Source: an uncultured Elusimicrobia bacterium (GTDB taxonomy: Bacteria; Elusimicrobiota; Elusimicrobia; Elusimicrobiales; Elusimicrobiaceae). Taken from it: 64,000 nucleotides of DNA. Below are positions 18,873 to 27,283 of this stretch, one piece after another; position 1 is the stretch's first letter, and each line of letters begins with the position of its first letter. The notes beneath the pieces are model-generated. The model was not told where the DNA came from. It worked only from the letters and a program-made list of their open reading frames with translations, and searched no databases. Location: contig CAMECJ010000001.1 in the NCBI GenBank assembly GCA_945913025.1, positions 124,001 to 188,000 on the forward strand. The letters run 5' to 3'. The position numbers and the translations under genes are program-made.

Positions 18873-19829
18873 TTAAAAACTTTTCTTTAGTCCTTCGGCA
18901 AGGGGCGTAAATTTCTGCCCCGTCAGCTTGACCCACTTGGCGTTGGAACAAATCCAATGGCCGGAAATAACGGCTTCTTTTACCTTGTCGTAATTTAACG
19001 CGGGCTGCACGCCCGTTACGCGGGCGGCGGTTTCGTAAATCCACGCCGCAACGCGCATCATCCACTGGGGAGCGCTAGGCATAAACGGTTTTTTAACGCC
19101 CATTGCCTTGGCCATTTCTCCGATAAAATAATCCCAGCTATATACGTCCGGTTCGCAGATAAAAAAGGTTTCTCCCCCCGTATCCGGACGGCTGAAAGCC
19201 AACCATAACGCTTCTACCAAATCATCCACGTGTACAAAGCTGAAAAGTCCGTTGCCGGAGGTGTTTACCATCAGCCCGCGTTTGACCCACGACGCGATTT
19301 TAGATACGCCCGAATCATTCCGCCCGTATACAATCGGCGGACGGACAATCGTCCATTTTACGCCGTCGCGGAGCGTTTTGACGGCTTTTTCGCCGCCCAA
19401 TTTGGTAATTCCGTAATCGGATACCGGCGCAGGCTGCATTTCTTCGGTACGGGGCATATTTTTATCTGCCGCAAACCCGCTGGCGGCCAAGCTGGAAACG
19501 TGCACAAACGTCGACACAGATGGCGTTTTGTTGACGGCTTCCACTACGTTTTGCGTGGCGGTTACGTTAGCTTTTTCGAAATCCTGAAAATTAAATCCAA
19601 AAATAGCTGCCGCCAAATGGAACACCCCCAAACAGCCTTCCATCGCTTTCTGAAGCGACTTAACGTCGTTATAATCGGCCTGCACCAGCATTACCGCCGG
19701 ATTGGCGGGCTGCTTTTTGGGTGCCCTGCGGGTTGTAATGCGGACGTTATACCCCTCTTTAAGGAGTTTATCCGTCAACGCGCGGCCAATAAAGCCGTTT
19801 CCGCCGGTAATAAGTAAAGTGGGTTTCAT
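18873..19829 (-). CDS. Extended SDR: NAD-dependent epimerase/dehydratase
   Basis: 318 residues. The N-terminal 'LLITGGNGFIGRALTDKLLKEG' is the TGxxGxxG NAD(P) motif of extended short-chain dehydrogenases. 'VFHLAAAIFGFNFQDFEKANVTATQNVVEA' and the active-site 'YGITKLGGEKAV' (YxxxK) follow, then 'WTIVRPPIVYGRND'. The closest themes are the 3-beta-HSD/WcaG-type epimerases acting on sugar nucleotides or sterol-like substrates; the substrate is unknown. It is the last gene of the operon, with its start 3 nt after the preceding stop, and a branched terminator follows. Confidence 0.88.
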   Translation of the reverse strand: MKPTLLITGGNGFIGRALTDKLLKEGYNVRITTRRAPKKQPANPAVMLVQADYNDVKSLQKAMEGCLGVFHLAAAIFGFNFQDFEKANVTATQNVVEAVNKTPSVSTFVHVSSLAASGFAADKNMPRTEEMQPAPVSDYGITKLGGEKAVKTLRDGVKWTIVRPPIVYGRNDSGVSKIASWVKRGLMVNTSGNGLFSFVHVDDLVEALWLAFSRPDTGGETFFICEPDVYSWDYFIGEMAKAMGVKKPFMPSAPQWMMRVAAWIYETAARVTGVQPALNYDKVKEAVISGHWICSNAKWVKLTGQKFTPLAEGLKKSF

Positions 19830-19832
19830 AGG

Positions 19833-20321
19833 TTACTCCACGTCAATTTGGATGGAATCAACTAATTCATCTGTTTTTTTGGATACTTTCTTTTTGATTT
19901 CTTTTTTTACTTTTTCACCGTCCATATCTTGGTTGATGAAGTTTTCGGAGGAACGTACAGTACGGTGGAGAAAATCAAAATTAAAGGTCAAACGTTTGAA
20001 GCCTTTATTGATATCGGCTTTAGTAGGAAATTCGCCGTATTTTAATTTATTAATGGGCGTAACTTTATCTTCCTGAGGGAAATACCACAAAAGGGTATAC
20101 ATTACCGCTGCGATAAATAATAAGCTGATAAATTTATTGAATGTTTCCAGACGGTAAATGCCAAACATATTGGAAATAATGGAAAGGACGAGAATCCCCC
20201 CTGTCCACATAGCGATTAAAATACCGATAAACGTCCACCCCGAGGCATCAAAATCGGGATAACACACCATAACCGCAAAACAACACAACAACAAAATTGC
20301 AAAACGCTGCCATCCGTTCAT
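19833..20321 (-). CDS. Unknown small membrane protein in TonB operon
   Basis: 162 residues with about three hydrophobic helices (residues 5-22, 28-52 and 62-80). A charged soluble C-terminal half contains a Lys-rich run ('GEKVKKEIKKKVSKKTDELV') and an acidic end. No family is recognised. It sits 2 nt after the tonB-like gene and 3 nt before the SDR gene, so it is cotranscribed with both and may belong to the envelope machinery encoded upstream. Confidence 0.65.
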   Translation of the reverse strand: MNGWQRFAILLLCCFAVMVCYPDFDASGWTFIGILIAMWTGGILVLSIISNMFGIYRLETFNKFISLLFIAAVMYTLLWYFPQEDKVTPINKLKYGEFPTKADINKGFKRLTFNFDFLHRTVRSSENFINQDMDGEKVKKEIKKKVSKKTDELVDSIQIDVE

Positions 20322-20323
20322 AA

Positions 20324-21043
20324 TTATTTCTCCTGTTTAAACTCTACGCTAACGGTAAGTTCGTCTTTTTCGTAATACATTGGAAGCGGCGCAAACGGCC
20401 CCGCGTTAATAACAGCGGACGAAGCGGCAAAATCAAAGGTGTCGTCTCCGGATTTGCGTTCCACTTTCAAATCTTTCACTTTCCCGTCGCGTGCAATAGC
20501 AAACGTAACAAGCGCGGAAAGAGTGGAGCCGGCGGGGCGGCGTTTCTCCCACTCAATCCACAGCGAGTTGCGCACTTGTGTAATATACCACGGATACGGG
20601 AAATTTGCAAAATCGGTTTGAATGTTTCCGCCCTCAAATTCGCCTTCTTTTGAAGAGGTGTTTTCCCCCTTGGCCGGTTCGTCATCCAGCACACTGGGAG
20701 CGCCGAGCGGCTCGGTTACGGGAACCGATTTGGGCGCAGCTTTTTTAACCGGCTGTTTTTTGGCAGAAATTTCTTCTTTGGCGGCGTAAGCTTTTTTAGA
20801 GGGTTTGGGGGCTTCTTTTTTTACTTCGGCTTCCTTAGCGGGAGCAGGCGCCTGTACGGCCGCCTTGGGCGCTTTGGGGGCGGAGGATTCCTGCCCCGTG
20901 GTGGCGATTACTTTGCCGGTGCCGATAAAATCAATCGTATATGTAGAGGAAGCCTTTTTGGCGGAAGGGGACAAGGCTAACAGCAAAAAAAGCGCCGCCA
21001 GTATATGTAGTCCGCCGGAAACAAACGTATACTTGTTTATCAT
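20324..21043 (-). CDS. tonB: TonB-like energy transducer
   Basis: 239 residues. The plan is an N-terminal membrane anchor (about residues 8-26, 'GGLHILAALFLLLALSPSA'), a long Ala/Pro/Lys-rich periplasmic spacer (about 45-125), and a C-terminal TonB domain ('YITQVRNSLWIEWEKRRPAGSTLSALVTFAIARDGKVKDLKVERKSGDDTFDFAASSAVINAGPFAPLP'). That C-terminus also resembles TolA/TonB-C proteins of Tol systems. It transmits proton-gradient energy from ExbBD/TolQR to the outer membrane. Its ATG overlaps the ExbD stop by one base. Confidence 0.9.
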   Translation of the reverse strand: MINKYTFVSGGLHILAALFLLLALSPSAKKASSTYTIDFIGTGKVIATTGQESSAPKAPKAAVQAPAPAKEAEVKKEAPKPSKKAYAAKEEISAKKQPVKKAAPKSVPVTEPLGAPSVLDDEPAKGENTSSKEGEFEGGNIQTDFANFPYPWYITQVRNSLWIEWEKRRPAGSTLSALVTFAIARDGKVKDLKVERKSGDDTFDFAASSAVINAGPFAPLPMYYEKDELTVSVEFKQEK

Positions 21044-21453
21044 CAGTTTTTAGAAAGGACTCCAATTCCCAGTTTGGCCGCTCCCAATTTTTTGGCTACG
21101 TCAAACACATCCACCACCTGCTGGACGGGCACGTCTTTATCCGCTTCCACTAAAATTGTTTTCTTGTTGGCTTTTCCCAAACGTAAAATCAGTTCGCGCT
21201 CCAAATTTTTAAGCGTCAGTTTTTTATTCATGACGGAAATTGTTCCGTCTTTTTGTACCTGCACGCGGATAACGTTATCGTCCTCCTGCGTATTAATGGC
21301 GTTTGATTTGGGCAAATCCACCGTCAACTGCATTTGCACCAACATGGGGCTCATTACCATAAAAATAATCAGCAAGATTAGCGTGATGTCGATAAACGGC
21401 ACCATATTGATTTCCGCCATAACGGTTCTGGTTTTGTGCGTACGCATAGGCAA
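21043..21453 (-). CDS. exbD: ExbD/TolR biopolymer transport protein
   Basis: 136 residues. The single N-terminal helix carries the conserved 'INMVPFIDITLILLIIFMVMSPM' segment, whose Asp is the proton-path residue. A periplasmic ExbD/TolR domain follows ('VQVQKDGTISVMNKKLTLKNLERELILRLGKANKKTILVEADKDVPVQQVVDVFDVAKKLGAAKLGIG'). It is the stator partner of the ExbB-like protein encoded directly upstream (stop and start abut) and of the TonB-like protein downstream. Confidence 0.95.
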   Translation of the reverse strand: MPMRTHKTRTVMAEINMVPFIDITLILLIIFMVMSPMLVQMQLTVDLPKSNAINTQEDDNVIRVQVQKDGTISVMNKKLTLKNLERELILRLGKANKKTILVEADKDVPVQQVVDVFDVAKKLGAAKLGIGVLSKN

Positions 21454-22101
21454 TTAAAAACCGCCGTTTTCCTGACGGAAGATAAATTCGTTCGCGGCGT
21501 TTTCCAGCTCCTTGGCGAAATAATTGGTTTTGGACAGGAAATAGTTATACGCAATAACCGCCGGAATAGCCACAAACAGCCCTGCGGCGGTGTTGATTAA
21601 TGCTTCGGCAATACCCGCAGCCACCACGGACGCGCCGGCGTTGGCCGCCGCACTGGAAGCCAAATCTTTAAATGCGTGCATTACGCCGATAACCGTACCG
21701 AAAAGCCCGATAAAGGGCGTAATGCTTCCAAGGGTGCCCAGCACGGTTAAACGGCGCTGCAGTTTGGAAATTTCCCAATCGATGATATTATCGGCCAGTT
21801 TTTCGAGATCAGCCTGCGGACGGCTGCGTTCCTGCAACAAACGGGACAAAAGCTGCGCGGCAGGCGTATTTTTGACCATTTCCTTTTTGCAAGCTTCTTC
21901 CACTTTTTGATAGTTTTCGGAACGAAGCGGGTGGCGGGAATAGGAAATCAGCTTGCGCGACAGGCTGACGGCAGAGCGCAATTTAAAGTAACGTTCCAAA
22001 ATAACGGAAATGGAATAAACGGACAACAAGAGCAGTAAAATCAGCACCGGTCCGCCGGCGGCCAGCAGCTCGCGCAGGTTAGTCATATTGGAAAAATCCA
22101 T
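21454..22101 (-). CDS. exbB: ExbB/TolQ-type proton channel
   Basis: 215 residues of the MotA/TolQ/ExbB family. The first helix (residues 15-31) precedes a long cytoplasmic stretch. Two conserved helices follow: 'LTVLGTLGSITPFIGLFGTVIGVMHAFKDLA' and 'VAAGIAEALINTAAGLFVAIPAVIAYNYFL', which include the pore Thr residues. It forms the pentameric proton channel around ExbD. It starts 20 nt after the pgpA stop within the same operon. Confidence 0.95.
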   Translation of the reverse strand: MDFSNMTNLRELLAAGGPVLILLLLLSVYSISVILERYFKLRSAVSLSRKLISYSRHPLRSENYQKVEEACKKEMVKNTPAAQLLSRLLQERSRPQADLEKLADNIIDWEISKLQRRLTVLGTLGSITPFIGLFGTVIGVMHAFKDLASSAAANAGASVVAAGIAEALINTAAGLFVAIPAVIAYNYFLSKTNYFAKELENAANEFIFRQENGGF

Positions 22102-22121
22102 ATTGTAATCTCCTTGGGGTG

Positions 22122-22604
22122 TTACGCCCGAACAAAAAATAGAATAAAAATCTGTACTAAAATATTGGCCATCAGCCCCGCGGCTACGTCGTCAAACACT
22201 ACGCCGAAGGCGTTGTCCATACGGTCAAAGGTTTTTACGAGCCACGGTTTTAACGTATCAAATGTCCGAAACAGCACAAATGCGGCCAACAAACAGGGCC
22301 ACGTCCGCGGTAAAAACGCCATTGCCGTAACGTATCCCGCTATTTCGTCTATCACGATTTTCGGGTTATCGTGTCCCGCGTATCCCTTAAATTGTACTTT
22401 TTTACATACCACTACCGCAAACGCCCAAACCGCCAACATACCTATGCTGTAAAGTATCTGGTCTTCGGGCATTATAAGTACGAGCGGAATCCCGACGAGC
22501 GTACCCAAAAAACCGGCCCCTGTATTTTTTTTAAACGGAATTACCAAAGCGGGCAGATAACTGATGAAAAATCCCGTTGCGAAGGCGCGCCAAATTATTT
22601 GCAC
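22122..22604 (-). CDS. pgpA: Phosphatidylglycerophosphatase A
   Basis: 160 residues when started at GTG 22604, which has GGAG 6 nt upstream and lies just before the pgsA stop; longer in-frame starts would run far into pgsA. The family signatures 'ATGFFISYLPALVIPFKKNTGAGFLGTLVGIP', 'DNPKIVIDEIAGYVTA', 'FRTFDTLKPW' and 'FDDVAAGLMANI' are present. PgpA dephosphorylates phosphatidylglycerol phosphate to phosphatidylglycerol in the inner membrane. It directly follows pgsA, which makes its substrate. The usual PGTxGS motif is altered to NTGAGFLGT. Confidence 0.85.
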   Translation of the reverse strand: MQIIWRAFATGFFISYLPALVIPFKKNTGAGFLGTLVGIPLVLIMPEDQILYSIGMLAVWAFAVVVCKKVQFKGYAGHDNPKIVIDEIAGYVTAMAFLPRTWPCLLAAFVLFRTFDTLKPWLVKTFDRMDNAFGVVFDDVAAGLMANILVQIFILFFVRA

Positions 22605-23215
22605 GGCAGACTCCACGATTTTTTCAAGAGTTCCCAGTTGTTCTTTAAGTAGGACACGGCGCTCACCCACGTAATTACAGCTGCAACCGCCGTAATGGCG
22701 TACGGAATTTTGCACAACAGGATAAACAAAAATACACACACACTTTTTGCGCAGCCTGTCAGCAGGTGCGACAGGTGGTAAACATCTAACACAAAGAAAA
22801 TGACGCCGATGGCCGTCATCTGGATAACGGTTTTGAATTTTCCCCACCGCTCGGCCGCCATCACTTTGCCTTCCAAGGCGGCAATCACGCGCAGTGTGGA
22901 AACCATCAACTCACGTAAAAGAATAAAGAAAACGGCCCAAATCGGCACGTCCAGTTCCTTAATGCCCACAAACGCAAAGAACGCCGCCGCGACGAGAATC
23001 TTGTCCACAAACGGATCTACGATTGCGCCAAAAGGCGTAATGGTATTGGTTTCGCGGGCGATTTTTCCGTCCACCCAGTCCGTACTGGCGGCCAAAATAA
23101 AAATCAGCGTGGCGATAAGGCGCGCCCAGCCGTACGGCAGTAAAATAAACAGAAACATTACAATAGACAAAGCGGCGCGGGTAAGCGTAATTTTATTGGC
23201 AAGCGTCATCTTCAT
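22595..23215 (-). CDS. pgsA: CDP-diacylglycerol-glycerol-3-phosphate phosphatidyltransferase
   Basis: 206 residues. The CDP-alcohol phosphotransferase motif DG-x2-AR-x8-G-x3-D-x3-D is visible in 'DWVDGKIARETNTITPFG' plus 'AIVDPFVDK' (residues 46-71). The N-terminal 'LANKITLTRAALSIVMF' and about five membrane helices fit PgsA. It makes phosphatidylglycerol phosphate from CDP-diacylglycerol and glycerol-3-phosphate. Its start overlaps the LolA stop by 4 nt and its end overlaps the pgpA start, so translation is coupled. Confidence 0.95.
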   Translation of the reverse strand: MKMTLANKITLTRAALSIVMFLFILLPYGWARLIATLIFILAASTDWVDGKIARETNTITPFGAIVDPFVDKILVAAAFFAFVGIKELDVPIWAVFFILLRELMVSTLRVIAALEGKVMAAERWGKFKTVIQMTAIGVIFFVLDVYHLSHLLTGCAKSVCVFLFILLCKIPYAITAVAAVITWVSAVSYLKNNWELLKKSWSLPCK

Positions 23216-23976
23216 TTAAAAAATCCTCCGAATACATCCGCCCCGAGCGGGGTATTTTTGCGCGCGCCGGAAAGCTCCGCCCGCGTCAGCATCAGTTCCG
23301 CCTCAACGGCAATAACCGACGGGAAAAAATCCCGTTTGGAAAGCGTCAGATAAAGCGTATAATCGCTCCCCTCTTTCGGCGTCAAAACCAGTACGGCTTC
23401 GTCCGCGTTCTGGCTTTGTACGGACGCGTTGTGCTTATCCACAAGCGCGGTATAGTTGCCGAAATCAAAAAGCGCTTGGTTAGGCTGCCCCTGCTGCCAC
23501 TCTTTCCAAGAAAGCGTAGTTACCTTTGCGCCCGTTTCGTCCAAAATAATAATTTCTTTTTTATCCGTTATGGCCGACTGTTCCGTTTCTCCCGTGCGGG
23601 CAAACGTATCGAGCCGCAAAAAATTCTGCGCCTTGTCGTAAAACAGCGCGCCCTGAGAACGGCTAACCTCCACGCCGTCGTAAGAAGTGGTTTGTTTAAA
23701 CTGCGTGGAAAGCGTACCGAGTTTTTTATCCCATTCTTTTAAACGCGCGGCCAGCTGCGCGGCCGTATAGACAACGTTCTTTTTCGGTTGGGGTTTCGGT
23801 TTTGCGGCGGGTTTTTCGGCAGCCGGTTTCGGCGTTTCGGCCGGCGTTTGCGGCGCGGCGGGAGCCGCAGTTTCCTGCGGTTTTTCCGGCACGGGCTGAG
23901 GTTTATCGTCCGAGCAGGCGGCCAGAGAACAGGCCAACAGCACAACTAAAAAAAGTTTATTTATAGACGGTTTCAT
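23212..23976 (-). CDS. lolA: LolA-like outer-membrane lipoprotein carrier, itself a predicted lipoprotein
   Basis: 254 residues from ATG 23976, chosen because it gives a lipoprotein signal (MKPSINKLFLVVLLACSLAAC, lipobox SLAAC). After the Cys comes a Pro/Ala/Lys-rich linker of about 55 residues. A LolA fold follows ('LKEWDKKLGTLSTQFKQT', 'SRSQGALFYDKAQNFLRLDT', 'ITDKKEIIILDETGAKVTTLSW', 'YTLYLTLSKRDFFPSVIAVE'). Known LolA proteins carry lipoproteins through the periplasm as soluble chaperones, so a tethered version is unusual. It overlaps the ftsK end by 20 nt. Confidence 0.82.
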   Translation of the reverse strand: MKPSINKLFLVVLLACSLAACSDDKPQPVPEKPQETAAPAAPQTPAETPKPAAEKPAAKPKPQPKKNVVYTAAQLAARLKEWDKKLGTLSTQFKQTTSYDGVEVSRSQGALFYDKAQNFLRLDTFARTGETEQSAITDKKEIIILDETGAKVTTLSWKEWQQGQPNQALFDFGNYTALVDKHNASVQSQNADEAVLVLTPKEGSDYTLYLTLSKRDFFPSVIAVEAELMLTRAELSGARKNTPLGADVFGGFFK

Positions 23977-26299
23977 ACGTTTCTTCCTGATAGTCTTTAT
24001 CATAGGGAAGGCTGTTTAAGTCTTCAATGGCTTGGTCAATCATTTCGTAATGGATTTCCCAACGGTTGGAGCCTTCCGGCTTGGAAATATACCCTTTCAT
24101 TTCCAGTACGCTTAACATATTGGTCGCGCGCGCGCTGGAACCAAAGTGCGCTTTAAGTAAATCTTGCGAGACGCGGCGGCGTTCTTTAATTAAGTTTAAC
24201 GCCTGTAAAAGCTCTTCGGGGCTGGTGCCAAGGCCGTCCTGCGGACGCTGTCCGGCGGGCTGTTCGCTGACGACTTGGACGGGATAATCCGGCCCGCCCT
24301 GCGCGCGCAGAAAATCGGCCACCGCGTTGATTTCTTTTTCGGACACATACGCCCCCTGAATACGAAGCGGCGTTTTATCCGAGGTGCTCTGGTAGAGCAT
24401 ATCGCCGCGGCCCAATAAATCTTCCGCGCCCGTGGCATCCAAAATGACTTTGGAGTCTATACCCGAAGCCACCTGTAACGCAATGCGGGAAGGTAAGTTT
24501 GCCTTAATGATACCCGTAATCACTTTTACGGAAGGACGCTGCGTGCACAAAATCAGGTGAATGCCAAGTGCGCGGCCCATCTGCGCCAAACGCTGAATGG
24601 AATCTTCTATGGACGCTTTGGTTTGCAGCATAAGGTCGGCCATTTCGTCGATAATCACGAAAATGTAGAACATTTTTTCTTCGCCGTGTTCTTTGGCCCA
24701 CTGGTTGTACCCCTCGATATTTTTTACTTTGGCAAGCTGCATAATCTGCAAGCGTTTTTCCATCACTTTAACCAGTTTTTGCAACGACTGCGCCGCGCCG
24801 TTGGCGTCGGTTACCACATCCACGTCGTCGCACGAGGTTTTGGGGTCATACAGGTACGGAATCCCTTCGTACAGCGTAAGCTCCACGCGTTTGGGGTCAA
24901 TCATCAAAAATTTCACCTCATCCGGACGGTGCTTGTACAGAAGCGACATAATAATGGTATGCAGACAAATGGATTTACCGCTGTTGGTGGCGCCGGCAAT
25001 CAAAATATGCGGCCACTTTTCTGCCACCGAGCCGGCCGGATCGCCGTCGGCGTAGCGTCCCAAAGCGATGGGCATAACGGCCTTGGAGGACGCGTATACG
25101 GGCGACTGCAGAATTTCTTTCATCGTTACCATAACGGGACGGTCGTTGGGAATTTCGAATCCGACGGCGTTTTTGCCCGGGATAGGGGCTTGGACGCGAA
25201 TCGCGCGCGCTTCCATACTGGCCTGAATATCCTGCGTGCGGGCGGTAATGGAGGCGATGGTCACGCCGGCGTCGGGCTTGATTTCGTAGCGGGTAACCAC
25301 AGGCCCCGGGGATACGCCCGTGACGGTGGCGCGGATATCGAAACTTTTAAGCGTATCCTCCAAGCGGCGGGTGGCTTGGGCAATTTCATCGTCCGTCGGA
25401 CCGACGATACCGTCTCCCACCGGATCGGCCAGCAAAGAAAGCGGCGGAAGCTGAAAGGTTTTGGGATCAAATTTTTTTACTTCGCCGTTTTCATCCACCG
25501 CTTTTTCGGAAGATTCTTTCGGGTTATCCTGCGTTAAATGCGCGGCGGAAATATCCTCGCGGCGCGGCAGTTTTATGGGCTCGGCCACCACCGCCTGCGG
25601 ACGGCGAATTTCGGGCTTGGAACGGCGGATTTCAGGCGCCTCGTGAATTTCTTCGGCTACGGGCACGGCGATTTTCTCTTTGGCGGAGCGTTCGGCCTTT
25701 TCCTTAATATCGGCGCGGCCTTCGTTAAGTTTTTGTTTTAGTTCCGCGCGGGCTTCCATCCAGCCGTCAAAATCGTTGCGAACAAACTGGATTGTTGTTG
25801 ATAATACCACAGACCACGGAATGGCAAACAGAATGTGCAGCCCGACGAGTGCAAAAGCTAGTGAAAAGAGCGCCGCACCGACGGAACCGGACACGCTTTT
25901 AAACGCATAAAATACGTCCTGCCCGATTTTTCCCCCACTGATAAGCGAATCCGTAAAAATCAGTTTTAACAGCGTAAGCAAACTGGAAACCGAGGCCAGC
26001 GTCAGGCCAGTTCCCAATAAAAAAAATAAAAACGATGCGCTTTTTTTGCGCACACTTTGCACCAGCCAATACGCCAAAAACAGCGGCAAGAGCCCCGCCG
26101 CCTGCCCCAAAAGTGCGGACAAATATAACGATACTTCTTCGCCGATGCGGCCGCTTGAAACATTAAACCATAAAATACAAAACAGCCACACACACAATGT
26201 GCCGCCTAAAATATAAAGGGCGGCGGTCATCCATGCGCGGGAAGATGTTTTTTTCGTTTTTCGTCTGGTTTTCTTGGCGGTATAGCAATACTTATACAT
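23957..26299 (-). CDS. ftsK: FtsK/SpoIIIE DNA translocase
   Basis: 780 residues from ATG 26299; upstream in-frame codons lie beyond the likely promoter. Four N-terminal membrane helices (residues 20-175) precede a charged linker. The motor domain has Walker A 'AGATNSGKS', Walker B 'YIFVIIDEMADLM', 'RLAQMGRALGIHLILCTQRPSV' and 'IALQVASGIDSKVIL'. The C-terminal winged-helix gamma domain ('RRRVSQDLLKAHFGSSARATNMLSVLEMKGYI') reads KOPS-type sites. It pumps chromosomes through the septum and activates dimer resolution. It is the first gene of a nine-gene operon running to 18873. Confidence 0.96.
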   Translation of the reverse strand: MYKYCYTAKKTRRKTKKTSSRAWMTAALYILGGTLCVWLFCILWFNVSSGRIGEEVSLYLSALLGQAAGLLPLFLAYWLVQSVRKKSASFLFFLLGTGLTLASVSSLLTLLKLIFTDSLISGGKIGQDVFYAFKSVSGSVGAALFSLAFALVGLHILFAIPWSVVLSTTIQFVRNDFDGWMEARAELKQKLNEGRADIKEKAERSAKEKIAVPVAEEIHEAPEIRRSKPEIRRPQAVVAEPIKLPRREDISAAHLTQDNPKESSEKAVDENGEVKKFDPKTFQLPPLSLLADPVGDGIVGPTDDEIAQATRRLEDTLKSFDIRATVTGVSPGPVVTRYEIKPDAGVTIASITARTQDIQASMEARAIRVQAPIPGKNAVGFEIPNDRPVMVTMKEILQSPVYASSKAVMPIALGRYADGDPAGSVAEKWPHILIAGATNSGKSICLHTIIMSLLYKHRPDEVKFLMIDPKRVELTLYEGIPYLYDPKTSCDDVDVVTDANGAAQSLQKLVKVMEKRLQIMQLAKVKNIEGYNQWAKEHGEEKMFYIFVIIDEMADLMLQTKASIEDSIQRLAQMGRALGIHLILCTQRPSVKVITGIIKANLPSRIALQVASGIDSKVILDATGAEDLLGRGDMLYQSTSDKTPLRIQGAYVSEKEINAVADFLRAQGGPDYPVQVVSEQPAGQRPQDGLGTSPEELLQALNLIKERRRVSQDLLKAHFGSSARATNMLSVLEMKGYISKPEGSNRWEIHYEMIDQAIEDLNSLPYDKDYQEETYETVYK

Positions 26300-26381
26300 A
26301 TAGCTTATTTTACCTTTTTTTAGGTAGCTTGGGGTAAGGTTTTTTGGCTGCCCGCGCGGAGTCGGGCCGATACGGTGCAAC

Positions 26382-26423
26382 AAAAATCCCCCGAAGCCGA
26401 AAAACGGCGTCCGGAGGATTTTT
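26382..26423 (-). terminator. Terminator of accB operon
   Basis: On the minus strand AAAAATCCTCCGG pairs with the CGGGGGATTTTT side. An inner CCG...CGG helix and a T-run follow, 15 nt after the stop of the winged-helix gene and upstream of ftsK. Confidence 0.85.
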
Positions 26424-26437
26424 GGTAAAGGGTAAAA

Positions 26438-26701
26438 CTACTTGACGGGCGGCTGAGGAGCAGCGGGAGCCGCAACAGGCTGCGTTTTCACGCCGGCTGT
26501 CCACGTAACGTGGTAATTGATACCGTCCGCTTCCAGCGAGATTTTGCCCTGTTGGTACAGCGCGCCGAGCGCCAAATACAGTACGGACGCTGACAAACGG
26601 AACGTCACTTTCAGCTGCCACGAGGTCGCTTTTCCGCGCTGCGCCAAAAACTCGCTAATGCGGGTTACTGCGGTTTGGATATTCTCTTGTAACGGATTCA
26701 T
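26438..26701 (-). CDS. Small winged-helix protein (DUF2582-like)
   Basis: 87 residues. Residues 1-68 fit a small winged helix-turn-helix ('NIQTAVTRISEFLAQRGKATSWQLKVTFRLSASVLYLALGALYQQGKISLEADGINYHVTW'), similar to the DUF2582 family of unknown role; the tail is Ala/Pro-rich. The gene starts 2 nt after the accB stop, so it is cotranscribed with biotin carboxyl carrier protein. It could be a DNA-binding regulator of fatty-acid synthesis or a structural partner; the sequence does not decide. Confidence 0.65.
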   Translation of the reverse strand: MNPLQENIQTAVTRISEFLAQRGKATSWQLKVTFRLSASVLYLALGALYQQGKISLEADGINYHVTWTAGVKTQPVAAPAAPQPPVK

Positions 26702-26703
26702 AA

Positions 26704-27204
26704 TTATACCCGTTCGAAAGCGAATAATGCATCGCCCTGTTTAACCGGTTTGCCGTTTTCCACAAGCACTTTTTTAATAATGCAAGGAAATTCGGCGCGG
26801 ACTTCGTTAAATACTTTCATCGCTTCGATTAAGCAAATCACGTCGCCTTTGTTTACGCGCGCGCCTTCTTTGGCAAACGGCGGGGCGGACGGGGTGGATC
26901 CGCGGAAGAAAATACCGGTAAGGGAAGATTTGATGACATCTTTATATTGCTCTTGCGCCGCAACCCCGCCGGAAACCGCGCCGGAAGCGGCTGCGGTACC
27001 GCCGACATGAACGGGAACCGGAACCACCGCGGGTTTGGCTTTTACCAAGCGCAGATACAGGCCTTTTTGATCGTATTCAATCGTATCAATGTTATTGTCC
27101 TGCATAAAACCGTAAAGCTGTTTGACTTCTTTCAAAATCGGAGATTCTTTTACGGCGGCGGCTTTTTTGGCCGGAGCCGTTTTTTTGGCTGTTGTTTTTT
27201 TCAT
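26704..27204 (-). CDS. accB: Biotin carboxyl carrier protein of acetyl-CoA carboxylase
   Basis: 166 residues. The biotinyl domain is C-terminal, with the EAMK biotin site at Lys130 ('CLIEAMKVFNEVRAE') and the usual flanks 'APPFAKEGARVNKGDVI' and 'VLVENGKPVKQGDALFAFE'. An AccB-type N-terminal segment 'ILKEVKQLYGFMQDNNIDTIEYDQKGLYLRL' precedes an Ala/Val/Gly linker. The first 19 residues are a Lys/Ala tail (MKKTTAKKTAPAKKAAAVK), unusual for this enzyme and echoed in the pyruvate phosphate dikinase of this window. Biotin carboxylase (accC) is not adjacent. Confidence 0.95.
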   Translation of the reverse strand: MKKTTAKKTAPAKKAAAVKESPILKEVKQLYGFMQDNNIDTIEYDQKGLYLRLVKAKPAVVPVPVHVGGTAAASGAVSGGVAAQEQYKDVIKSSLTGIFFRGSTPSAPPFAKEGARVNKGDVICLIEAMKVFNEVRAEFPCIIKKVLVENGKPVKQGDALFAFERV

Positions 27205-27283
27205 AACAAAAATAACCTCTGTTCCTTGATAATAACCAAAACTGCTTTTATTTATTTTACATAATTTTTAGACGCTTGGCTGT

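Noticed and set aside
24557-25537. 326-codon open frame antisense to ftsK
   Set aside because: Composition rich in His, Phe, Arg and Gly typical of reverse-strand shadows; ftsK is certain on the other strand.
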